Assembly: GCA_044359885.1 (NCBI GenBank)
Contig: JBIKLI010000235.1
Location: 1 to 7,086, forward strand
Origin: CAIOSQ01 sp044359885
GTDB taxonomy: Bacteria; Pseudomonadota; Alphaproteobacteria; CACIAM-22H2
Reading direction: 5' to 3'
Length of the DNA stretch: 7,086 nt
The notes beneath the pieces are model-generated. The model saw only the letters and a program-made list of their open reading frames with translations. It was not told where the DNA came from and searched no databases. The position numbers were made by a program, and so were the translations under genes. This document shows, one piece after another, positions 1 to 5,679 of this stretch (positions are counted from its first letter, which is position 1; each line of letters starts with the position of its first letter).

Positions 1-2
1 CC

Positions 3-512
3 GCCGCGGATTGCCGCGGCATCAAGCTGCGCGTGCCCGAGATCCCCACCTGGATCGAGATGGCCCGCGCGCTCGGCGCCAACCCCACGCCGATTCCCGC
101 CGCGGAGATCTACACGGCCCTGCAGACCGGCGTGGTCGACGCCATCGAGGTGCCCGCCGACTTCATCACCAGCCAGAAGGTCTTCGAAGTCAGCAAGCAT
201 GCCACGCGCACGCATCACATCTTCACCGAGGTGTCGATGTTCGCCAGCGCGCGCCGGATGGCCGGGCTCTCCGCAGAGAACCAGCGCGTGATCCGCGAAG
301 CGGCCCGCCGCGCGGTCGCTGAAGAGATGTGGGCGCGGAACCTCAAGGAGCAGACGGACGCCTGGGCGGACCTCACGACCCGTCTGCGCGCAATCTCCGA
401 TCCCGACATCCCCTCGTTCCGCGAGCGGATGGCGCCGGTCATCTCCAATTTCGTGTCCCGCACCGGCGCCAAGGGCAAGGCCTTCGTCGACGCCGTCGTC
501 GCCGCGGCCTGA
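3..512 (+). CDS. dctP: TRAP transporter solute-binding protein (DctP family), 3' part only
   Basis: This is the C-terminal 169 residues of a periplasmic substrate-binding protein of a TRAP (tripartite ATP-independent periplasmic) importer. The reading frame is open from the first bases of the window, so the signal peptide and N-terminal lobe lie upstream. The fragment shows the DctP signature: a G-I-K-L-R-V stretch at its start, whose Arg corresponds in the family to the residue that grips the substrate carboxylate, then the segment around PIPAAEIYTALQTGVVDAIE. The helical C-terminus (SAENQRVIREAARRAV) is typical. It is followed by dctQ after a 63-nt gap holding a strong hairpin, and then by dctM, which confirms the assignment. 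The conserved Arg suggests a carboxylate ligand, but the ligand cannot be named. An internal GTG at 33 is not the start, because conserved sequence continues upstream of it. Confidence 0.93.
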   Translation, partial: AADCRGIKLRVPEIPTWIEMARALGANPTPIPAAEIYTALQTGVVDAIEVPADFITSQKVFEVSKHATRTHHIFTEVSMFASARRMAGLSAENQRVIREAARRAVAEEMWARNLKEQTDAWADLTTRLRAISDPDIPSFRERMAPVISNFVSRTGAKGKAFVDAVVAAA

Positions 513-519
513 CAAGGCA

Positions 520-549
520 TCCCGCCCGCGGCATCCGCGGCGGGCGGGA
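520..549 (+). promoter_or_regulatory. Intercistronic GC hairpin between dctP and dctQ
   Basis: A perfect 10-bp inverted repeat: TCCCGCCCGC at 520-529 pairs with GCGGGCGGGA at 540-549 around a 10-nt loop. It begins 7 nt after the dctP stop and ends 26 nt before the dctQ start. No T-run follows, so it is a poor intrinsic terminator. Stem-loops between a binding-protein gene and its membrane genes are known in transport operons to protect the upstream mRNA, so that the binding protein is made in excess. That role, or partial attenuation, is inferred here. Confidence 0.6.
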
Positions 550-575
550 CTTCCCGAGGAGCGAGGCGAACCGGA

Positions 576-1076
576 ATGATCAAGGCGTTTCTTGGCGTCA
601 CCCTTCTCGCGCGCAATGCGCTGCGCGCGTTCTCGGTCCTGCTGCTCGCCTTCTATCTCTCGTTGATCCTGCTGCAGGTCTTCTACCGATACGTTCTCAA
701 CGATTCCCTGTTCTGGTCGGAAGAGGTCGTCCGCTACAGCCTCGTCTGGGGCGTGATGCTGGGGGCCGCCCTGGTCGCCTACGACCGCGGCCATATCTCG
801 GTCGAGGTGATCGGCGCCTTCCTGCCGCCCGCGGGCAAGCAGGTCCTCGCCTTCCTCGCCAATACCTGCACCCTCGCCTTCCTCCTGATCCTCATCTACG
901 CCGGACTCGACTTCACCGACCGTACCTGGTTCCAGCGCTCGGCCTCGCTCGGCGTTCCGATGCGCTGGGTCTATCTCGCGATCCCCGTCGGCGCGCTGCT
1001 GGAGACCTGGTTCATGCTCGCGGCCTGGCTGCAGGCACGTGAACCGTCCACGGCCGAATCCGAAGCCCTGCTCTGA
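576..1076 (+). CDS. dctQ: TRAP transporter small permease subunit (DctQ family)
   Basis: A 166-residue inner-membrane protein, the usual size of the small TRAP subunit. It forms the membrane complex with DctM and helps dock the binding protein. Four hydrophobic segments are visible at about residues 17-38, 52-70, 88-110 and 128-152. Family motifs are present: QVFYRYVLNDSLFWSEE (34-50), the YDRGHISVE loop (69-77) and LGVPM...Y..IP (125-137). The ATG at 576 is preceded by purine-rich GAGG (563-566, 9 nt spacing) and GAGGAG (556-561). It sits between dctP and dctM (21-nt gap to dctM) in one operon. The spacing after dctP is larger than between the other genes and holds a hairpin, which suggests lower expression than dctP. 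The family call is firm; the transported substrate is unknown. Confidence 0.95.
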   Translation: MIKAFLGVTLLARNALRAFSVLLLAFYLSLILLQVFYRYVLNDSLFWSEEVVRYSLVWGVMLGAALVAYDRGHISVEVIGAFLPPAGKQVLAFLANTCTLAFLLILIYAGLDFTDRTWFQRSASLGVPMRWVYLAIPVGALLETWFMLAAWLQAREPSTAESEALL

Positions 1077-1097
1077 CGCGCGCCGCGGAGACACGAA

Positions 1098-2375
1098 ATG
1101 GTCGTCGGCATCATGCTCTCCCTCTTCACGCTCTTGCTGTGCATGGGCGTTCCGGTCGCCCACGCCATGGGACTGGCGGCGGCGCTGGCGCTGCTCTGGG
1201 AAGGGCAGATCCCGGTCCTGCAACTCGCGCAGAGCTTCTACCAGTCGATCGACGGCTTCGCGCTGTTGGCCGTGCCGCTGTTCATCCTGGCGGGCGAGTT
1301 GATGAGCGTCGGCGGCATCACCGAACGCCTCGTCAACATGTCGCGGGCCCTGATCGGGCATGTCCGCGGCGGCCTCGCCCAGGCGAACATCCTGACCAAC
1401 ATGTTCATGGCTGCGATTTCCGGTTCCGCGCTGGCCGACCTTGCGGCGATCGGCTCGATGATGATCCCGGCGATGAAGAAGGAAGGCTATCGCGCCGATT
1501 TCTGCGTCGCTGTCACGGCCTGCGCAGCGATGATGGCGCCGATCATCCCGCCCTCGGTGATCGCGGTCATCTACGGCTCTGTCACAGGCGTGTCGATCGG
1601 CGCGCTGTTCCTGGGTGGCGTCATCCCCGGCGTGACCGCGGGCATCTCGATGTTCATCATCACGTGGTTTCTCGCGCCGCGGGCGGGCGCGAAGCCGATA
1701 CCGAGGGCGCCGGCGCGCGAAATGGGAGCGGCATCGATCCGTGCCGTTCCGGCGCTGGTCATGCCGCTCATCATCGTCGGCGGCATCCTGGGCGGCGTCT
1801 TCACGCCGACCGAAGCGGGTGCGGTCGCCGCGCTCTACGCGCTGATCTTCGGATTCGTCCTGCGCCGGCATACGGGCTCGACGCTGTTCCATAATTTCTC
1901 GAACGCGGCATCGACCACCGCCGCGGCACTGGTCACGCTCGGGGGCGCGGCGCTGTTCAGCTGGATCCTCGCTCGTGCCGGTGCGGCCCAGATGGCGCTG
2001 CAGTTGATGCTGGCGGTCACGGAGACGCCGGCCGTCGCGCTGCTGATCCTGATCGGATTCTTCTTCCTGCTGGGCACGTTCCTCGAGCCGGTGCCGGCGC
2101 TGATCATCACCGTTCCCGTCCTGTCGCCCATGATCAAGCATCTGGCGATGGACCCCGCGCATGTCGGCATCATCGTCATCATGATGCTCGTGGTGGGCTC
2201 GGTGACGCCGCCGGTCGGGATCCTGGCCATGGTCGCCTGCAAGATCGCCGGCATCGAATACAACAAGACCTTCGGCATGCTGCTCCCCTACACCGCCGCC
2301 TGGGTGGTCGTCGTCATCCTCGTCGCCTTCAACCCTTGGATGGTGACCTGGCTGCCGTCGATGATGATCAAGTAG
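1098..2375 (+). CDS. dctM: TRAP transporter large permease subunit (DctM family)
   Basis: A 425-residue polytopic inner-membrane protein, full length for the family. It is the translocation subunit that couples solute uptake to an ion gradient, usually Na+. It is hydrophobic throughout, with about a dozen membrane segments or re-entrant hairpins. Family motifs appear in order: PLFILAGELMSVGGITERLV (60-79), the GGLAQANIL...AAISGSALADLAAIGS block (91-120), APIIPPS (147-153), GGVFTPTEAGAVAALYA (232-248), FLEPVPALIITVPVLSP (328-344) and GSVTPPVG (367-374). The two repeated Pro-rich hairpins are typical of the ion/substrate site in this superfamily. The start ATG at 1098 has GGAG at 1087-1090, 7 nt upstream. 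A GNAT acetyltransferase gene begins 10 nt after the stop, so it probably shares the transcript. The stop TAG is at 2373-2375. Confidence 0.96.
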   Translation: MVVGIMLSLFTLLLCMGVPVAHAMGLAAALALLWEGQIPVLQLAQSFYQSIDGFALLAVPLFILAGELMSVGGITERLVNMSRALIGHVRGGLAQANILTNMFMAAISGSALADLAAIGSMMIPAMKKEGYRADFCVAVTACAAMMAPIIPPSVIAVIYGSVTGVSIGALFLGGVIPGVTAGISMFIITWFLAPRAGAKPIPRAPAREMGAASIRAVPALVMPLIIVGGILGGVFTPTEAGAVAALYALIFGFVLRRHTGSTLFHNFSNAASTTAAALVTLGGAALFSWILARAGAAQMALQLMLAVTETPAVALLILIGFFFLLGTFLEPVPALIITVPVLSPMIKHLAMDPAHVGIIVIMMLVVGSVTPPVGILAMVACKIAGIEYNKTFGMLLPYTAAWVVVVILVAFNPWMVTWLPSMMIK

Positions 2376-2385
2376 GGCCGCCCCG

Positions 2386-3105
2386 ATGGATGTCCGGCTG
2401 AACGCGCTGGGCCAGCCGGTCGGTCCGCCCCTGCCCGACTGGCAGCCGGCGTCGCGCCCGCCTCGCACGGCGATGGCGGGCCGGTTCTGCCGCGTCGAGC
2501 CGCTGGATCCCGCGCGCCACGCGGCGGATCTCTTCTCCGCCTTCGCCGCGGATCGCGATGGCCGCAGCTTCACCTATCTGGGCGCCGGCCCCTTCCCCGA
2601 TCGCGCCGCCCTGGACGCCTGGATGTCCCGGACCTGTCTCGGCGAGGATCCGATGTTCCACGCGATCCTCGACCGCGCGAGCGGACGCGCGCTGGGCGTC
2701 GCCGCCTTCATGCGCATCGAACCCGCAACCGGCGTGATCGAGGTCGGGCATATCAACTTCTCGCCGGCCCTGCAGCGCAGCATCCTCGCCACCGAGGCCA
2801 TGTATCTGATGATGCGTCGGGTCTTCGAGGAACTGGGCTACCGGCGCTACGAATGGAAGTGCGACTCGCTCAACGCGCCCTCACGACGCGCGGCGGCGCG
2901 CTTCGGCTTCACCTACGAGGGCACGTTCCGCCAGGCGACGATCTATCGCGGCCGCAGCCGCGACACCGCCTGGTTCTCGATGCTCGACCGCGAATGGCCG
3001 TCGATCCGCAGCGCCTACGAGGTCTGGCTGGCGGACGCGAATTTCGACGCCGAGGGGCGCCAGCGCACCGGCCTGGGGGCGCTGATCGCGAGGCTGCGCG
3101 GCTAG
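2386..3105 (+). CDS. GNAT-family N-acetyltransferase (RimJ/RimL-like)
   Basis: A 239-residue soluble protein of the GCN5-related acetyltransferase superfamily, closest in style to RimJ/RimL-type members, which transfer acetyl from acetyl-CoA to an amine. The N-terminus carries NALGQPVGPPLPDW (6-19), typical of one GNAT subgroup. The core shows the beta-4 strand IEVGHINFSP (118-127), the acetyl-CoA loop region LQRSILATEAM (129-139) and the late motif NAPSRRAAARFGFTYEG (163-179), followed by YRGRSRDTAWFSMLDREW. The acetyl-CoA loop lacks the classical R-x-x-G-x-G/A glycines. I believe this is common in the subgroup, so it need not mean inactivity. The gene starts 10 nt after dctM with no strong ribosome site, which suggests translational coupling. 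Its stop shares CTAG (3102-3105) with the convergent dioxygenase gene. The substrate is unknown; modification of the imported compound is only a guess. Confidence 0.88.
   Translation: MDVRLNALGQPVGPPLPDWQPASRPPRTAMAGRFCRVEPLDPARHAADLFSAFAADRDGRSFTYLGAGPFPDRAALDAWMSRTCLGEDPMFHAILDRASGRALGVAAFMRIEPATGVIEVGHINFSPALQRSILATEAMYLMMRRVFEELGYRRYEWKCDSLNAPSRRAAARFGFTYEGTFRQATIYRGRSRDTAWFSMLDREWPSIRSAYEVWLADANFDAEGRQRTGLGALIARLRG
3102..3105. other. Shared CTAG: overlapping stop codons of convergent genes
   Basis: The tetranucleotide CTAG supplies the TAG stop of the plus-strand GNAT gene (3103-3105) and, read on the minus strand, the TAG stop of the dioxygenase gene (3104-3102). There is therefore no spacer and no room for a terminator between these convergent genes, so each transcript must run into the other gene unless it ends inside coding sequence. 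Confidence 0.85.
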
Positions 3106-4001
3106 CGGACGTGCCAGTCGACGTCGAGCGGCTTGGCACCGTTCAGTTCGCCATAGCCGGCGCCCGTGGTGCCGGTCGGCTCGGCGCCGAAATAGCGCGG
3201 ATCGGCGGGAAGACGCGCAGGCTGCCAGCGCAGATCGGTCGAGACGCGAACGGTGCCGCTGTCGTCGTGATGATCGAGGCTGCCATGCAGCAGATACATC
3301 CCGAACAGGATCACGTCGCCGGCCTGGAAATCTGCCGTCAGCAGCCGCGTGTTCCGGGACCGCGCGAAGTCGATCGCGTTCTCGGCGAAGGCCGCCTTGC
3401 GGCTGGTGTCGCGCACGACGTCGAACCCGACCACGGACTCGACGAGATCCGTGAACCGGTGCGAGTTCTCGACGACCATCAGCGGTCCGCGCGCGACCGG
3501 CGTGTCGCCCATGGGGGTCCAGACGGTCCAGACCTGGTCGTGCAGGCGGGTGAAGAAGGGATAGTCGAAATGCAGCCCGGTCGCGCGACCGGGAACGCCG
3601 ACCCGCAGGAACAGGAAGTCCTGCGGCCGCGGTGTCTCGCCGGCGACGATCTCCAGGATCCGCGCGATGTCCCGGCCATGCGTGACCGCGCGAAGCTTCG
3701 GTCCCTCGCTGACCGAACGCCAGAAGCGGCCAAGATCGGGCTCGAGGGCCTTGCGCGCGGAACGGCCGGTGAAGACGTCCCCGCCGGGAGCGATCTCGTC
3801 GACCGCCGAGAGCCGCGCCAGCACCTCGGCGCGCGCGGCGGCGACGACCGCGCGATCCAGGACGCCGCGCAGGAAGAGATAGCCGTCCTCGGCCAACCGC
3901 GCGCGCAGCCCCGCCGGATCGTCAAGCAGCGAGGCCGAGTCGCGCAGAGTACCGACCAGTTCTTCGGGCACGTCCCGCCCGCCGATCACACAGCCGCGCA
4001 T
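3102..4001 (-). CDS. PhyH-family Fe(II)/2-oxoglutarate dioxygenase
   Basis: A 299-residue protein of the phytanoyl-CoA dioxygenase (PhyH) family of non-haem iron, 2-oxoglutarate-dependent oxygenases, which hydroxylate small molecules with release of CO2 and succinate. The N-terminal helix and strand LAEDGYLFLRGVLDR (36-50) is typical. The metal triad is visible: H144 and D146 in GLHFDYPF, and H239 in LLHGSLDHH. R252 in VRVSTDLRW, 13 residues after the distal His, is the likely 2-oxoglutarate carboxylate ligand. All key residues are present, so the enzyme is probably active. I chose the ATG at 4001 because GGGAGG (4012-4007) lies 5 nt upstream. The frame extends to 4247, but the extra residues look unlike the family and run into the divergent gene. 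It is convergent with the GNAT gene and divergent from the MlrC-like gene. The substrate is unknown: PhyH proteins act on many compounds, and the phytanoyl-CoA name is only a family label. Confidence 0.9.
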   Translation of the reverse strand: MRGCVIGGRDVPEELVGTLRDSASLLDDPAGLRARLAEDGYLFLRGVLDRAVVAAARAEVLARLSAVDEIAPGGDVFTGRSARKALEPDLGRFWRSVSEGPKLRAVTHGRDIARILEIVAGETPRPQDFLFLRVGVPGRATGLHFDYPFFTRLHDQVWTVWTPMGDTPVARGPLMVVENSHRFTDLVESVVGFDVVRDTSRKAAFAENAIDFARSRNTRLLTADFQAGDVILFGMYLLHGSLDHHDDSGTVRVSTDLRWQPARLPADPRYFGAEPTGTTGAGYGELNGAKPLDVDWHVR

Positions 4002-4131
4002 CGCCGCCTCCCTGTCGCTTGTCTTCGTCGAGGCGGCCATCTTGCGGCGAAGCCGATGCAGGTTGCAACGTGACTTGCGCGCCGGGCCGCATGCTAGCTT
4101 CGCAGGGCAATTCCCGAATGCGAGCCCCGCC
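4002..4131. promoter_or_regulatory. Divergent intergenic region between dioxygenase and MlrC-like genes
   Basis: This 130-bp stretch must carry the promoter of the minus-strand dioxygenase, and probably that of the plus-strand MlrC-like operon. It holds a perfect 8-bp palindrome, GTTGCAAC (4062-4069), and an AT-richer patch, GCATGCTAGCTT (4089-4100), that is itself made of small palindromes. For the minus strand a weak promoter can be drawn: TTGCAA (4068-4063), an 18-nt spacer, and CAAGAT (4044-4039). That would place transcription start near 4032, downstream of the ATG at 4040, in agreement with the start chosen at 4001. No convincing -10/-35 pair is seen for the plus strand. The palindrome as an operator is inference. 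Confidence 0.45.
4007..4012 (-). promoter_or_regulatory. Ribosome binding site that fixes the dioxygenase start
   Basis: On the minus strand GGGAGG lies 5 nt before the ATG at 4001-3999. It is a near-ideal Shine-Dalgarno site. The alternative in-frame ATGs further upstream (4040 and 4247) have nothing comparable, so this site decides the start. Confidence 0.75.
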
Positions 4132-5679
4132 ATGTCCGCTCCGCGCATCGCCCTGCTCGGCTTCTCCATCGAATGCAACCGCTGGTCGCCGCCGGCCAGC
4201 CGCGCCGATTTTGTCCGGCGAACCTGGCTCGACGGCGATGCGATCATGGCCGACGCGCGCAGCGCCGCCCCCGTGGCGCTCGCCGAGATGCCGGGCTTCG
4301 TCGCGGCGATGGATGCCAGCGGTCCCTGGGAACCCGTTCCGATCCTTCTCTGCTGCGCCGAACCCGCCGGACCGGTGGAGGCCGCGACCTTCGCCGCGAT
4401 GATGGACCGATGGCGCGACGGGCTCGCGCAGGCGGGCCGGATCGACGGCGTCTACGCGATGATGCACGGCGCCGGCCTCGCCGAGGGCGACGACGATCCT
4501 GACGGCACCGTGCTTGCCGCGACGCGCGCCGTCGTCGGCGCAGGGATCCCGGTCGTGGCCAGTTTCGACCTGCATGCCAACGTGTCCGCGCGCATGGTCG
4601 ACGAGGTCGACGTCTTCGTCGGCTACCGCACCAACCCGCATCTGGACATGCGCGAGCGCGGGGCCGAATGCGCGCGCCATCTGCGCGCGCTTCTGTTCGG
4701 CCGCCGGACGGCGCGCTGCCGTGTCCGCCTGCCGATCGTGCCGCCGACGGTGTCGATGCTGACATCGCCAGACGCGCCGCAACGGCCCTATGGCGAGATG
4801 ATCGATCTCGGGCAGCGTCGGATCGCCGAGCCGCCCTATGCCGGCCGAATCCTCAATGTCTCGGTCATGGGCGGCTTCGCCTATGGCGACACCGCCAAGA
4901 ACGGCCTCAGTGTGATCGTCACCGCCGACCGCGACCACGCGGCGCTGGGCCAGGTCCTGGCGCGCGAGATCGCCGAACTCGGCTGGGCAAACCGGGCCCG
5001 CTTCCGCGCCGACCTGACATCCCTCGACGACGCCGTCGCGATCGCCGGCAGGGCCTGCGCCGATCGGTCCCTGCCCGCGATGTGCTTCGCGGATGTCGCC
5101 GACAATCCCGGCGGCGGGGCGCGCGGCAACACGATGTGGATCCTGGAGGCGTTCCACCGCGCCGGGATCGGCGATGCCCTGGTCGGGGTGGTGAACGACG
5201 CCGCGCTGGCGGCGGAGGCGCATCGCCTCGGCGCCGGCGCGCGCTTCATGGCGCGCTTCAACCGCGACGAGACCAGCGAATTCTCGAAGCCCTTCTCGGC
5301 GCCGGCGCGCGTGCGCGCGCTGTCGGACGGTCGCGTGGTCGGCCGCCGGGGCGTCTTCGGCGGGACGCGCCTGGATCTTGGGCCCACCGCAGCCCTGGAG
5401 ATCGACGGCATCGTGGTCGTCGTGATCACCGACCGCACGCAATGCGCCGACCCCGTCTTCTTCGAGCATCTGGGTCTCGACATCGCCGCGGCGCGGGTCG
5501 TGGTCGTGAAGTCGCGCGGCCATTTCCGCGGCGGATTCGACGAGTTCTTCGGCCATCGCCAGATCGTCGAGGTCGATTGTCCCGGCTTGACCTCGCCCGT
5601 CCTGGCGCGCTTCGCGTGGCGGCGACTGCCGCGTCCCGTCCTGCCGCTCGACACGGATGTCAGCTGGAGTCCCCCATGA
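4132..5679 (+). CDS. M81-family metallopeptidase / MlrC-like hydrolase
   Basis: A 515-residue protein of the MlrC (M81) family, named after microcystinase C, which hydrolyses the linear tetrapeptide made during microcystin breakdown. Most family members lie outside such pathways and have unknown amide or peptide substrates. The N-terminal DUF1485 domain (about 1-290) opens with RIALLGFSIECNRWSPP and has MMHGAG (110-115), ASFDLHANVSARMVDEVDVF (143-162) and GYRTNPHLDMRERG (164-177). The C-terminal MlrC domain has FADVADNPGGGARGNT (319-334). Candidate metal ligands E14, H112, D146, H148 and H170 are all present, in the order and spacing I recall for the zinc site of MlrC. The ATG at 4132 aligns with the family N-terminus; no strong ribosome site precedes it, and the frame upstream is unlike the family. 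Its stop overlaps the next start as ATGA (5676-5679). A true microcystin role is unlikely, since mlrA, mlrB and mlrD are not in view. Confidence 0.9.
   Translation: MSAPRIALLGFSIECNRWSPPASRADFVRRTWLDGDAIMADARSAAPVALAEMPGFVAAMDASGPWEPVPILLCCAEPAGPVEAATFAAMMDRWRDGLAQAGRIDGVYAMMHGAGLAEGDDDPDGTVLAATRAVVGAGIPVVASFDLHANVSARMVDEVDVFVGYRTNPHLDMRERGAECARHLRALLFGRRTARCRVRLPIVPPTVSMLTSPDAPQRPYGEMIDLGQRRIAEPPYAGRILNVSVMGGFAYGDTAKNGLSVIVTADRDHAALGQVLAREIAELGWANRARFRADLTSLDDAVAIAGRACADRSLPAMCFADVADNPGGGARGNTMWILEAFHRAGIGDALVGVVNDAALAAEAHRLGAGARFMARFNRDETSEFSKPFSAPARVRALSDGRVVGRRGVFGGTRLDLGPTAALEIDGIVVVVITDRTQCADPVFFEHLGLDIAAARVVVVKSRGHFRGGFDEFFGHRQIVEVDCPGLTSPVLARFAWRRLPRPVLPLDTDVSWSPP

Noticed and set aside
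520..549. The dctP-dctQ hairpin as a Rho-independent terminator
   Set aside because: No T-run follows the stem, and dctQ and dctM lie directly downstream and need the same transcript.
2853..4073. A 406-codon open frame on the plus strand through the GNAT end and the dioxygenase gene
   Set aside because: It is antisense to the dioxygenase, whose metal triad and Shine-Dalgarno site are clear. The translation matches no family.
4002..4247. N-terminal extension of the dioxygenase to an ATG at 4247 or 4040
   Set aside because: The extra residues do not resemble the family, no ribosome site precedes those ATGs, and the longer form would overlap the start of the divergent MlrC-like gene. The ATG at 4001 has a strong GGGAGG.
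5305..5320. A 16-bp alternating purine-pyrimidine run (GCGCGCGTGCGCGCGC) with possible Z-DNA or cruciform potential
   Set aside because: It lies inside coding sequence for Ala/Arg/Val residues at third-position GC preference, so composition explains it. There is no sign of a separate role.
3922..5556. A 544-codon open frame on the minus strand opposite the MlrC-like gene
   Set aside because: It lies wholly antisense to a gene with clear family motifs. Its translation is Arg/Gly/Asp/Ala-rich with no recognisable domain, as expected from high-GC shadow frames.
4668..5675. Upstream extension of the PLP-enzyme frame to 4668, which would give a 705-residue protein
   Set aside because: That part runs out of frame through the MlrC-like gene and is Arg/Pro-rich with no domain. 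The family N-terminus begins at the ATG at 5676, which has GGAG upstream.
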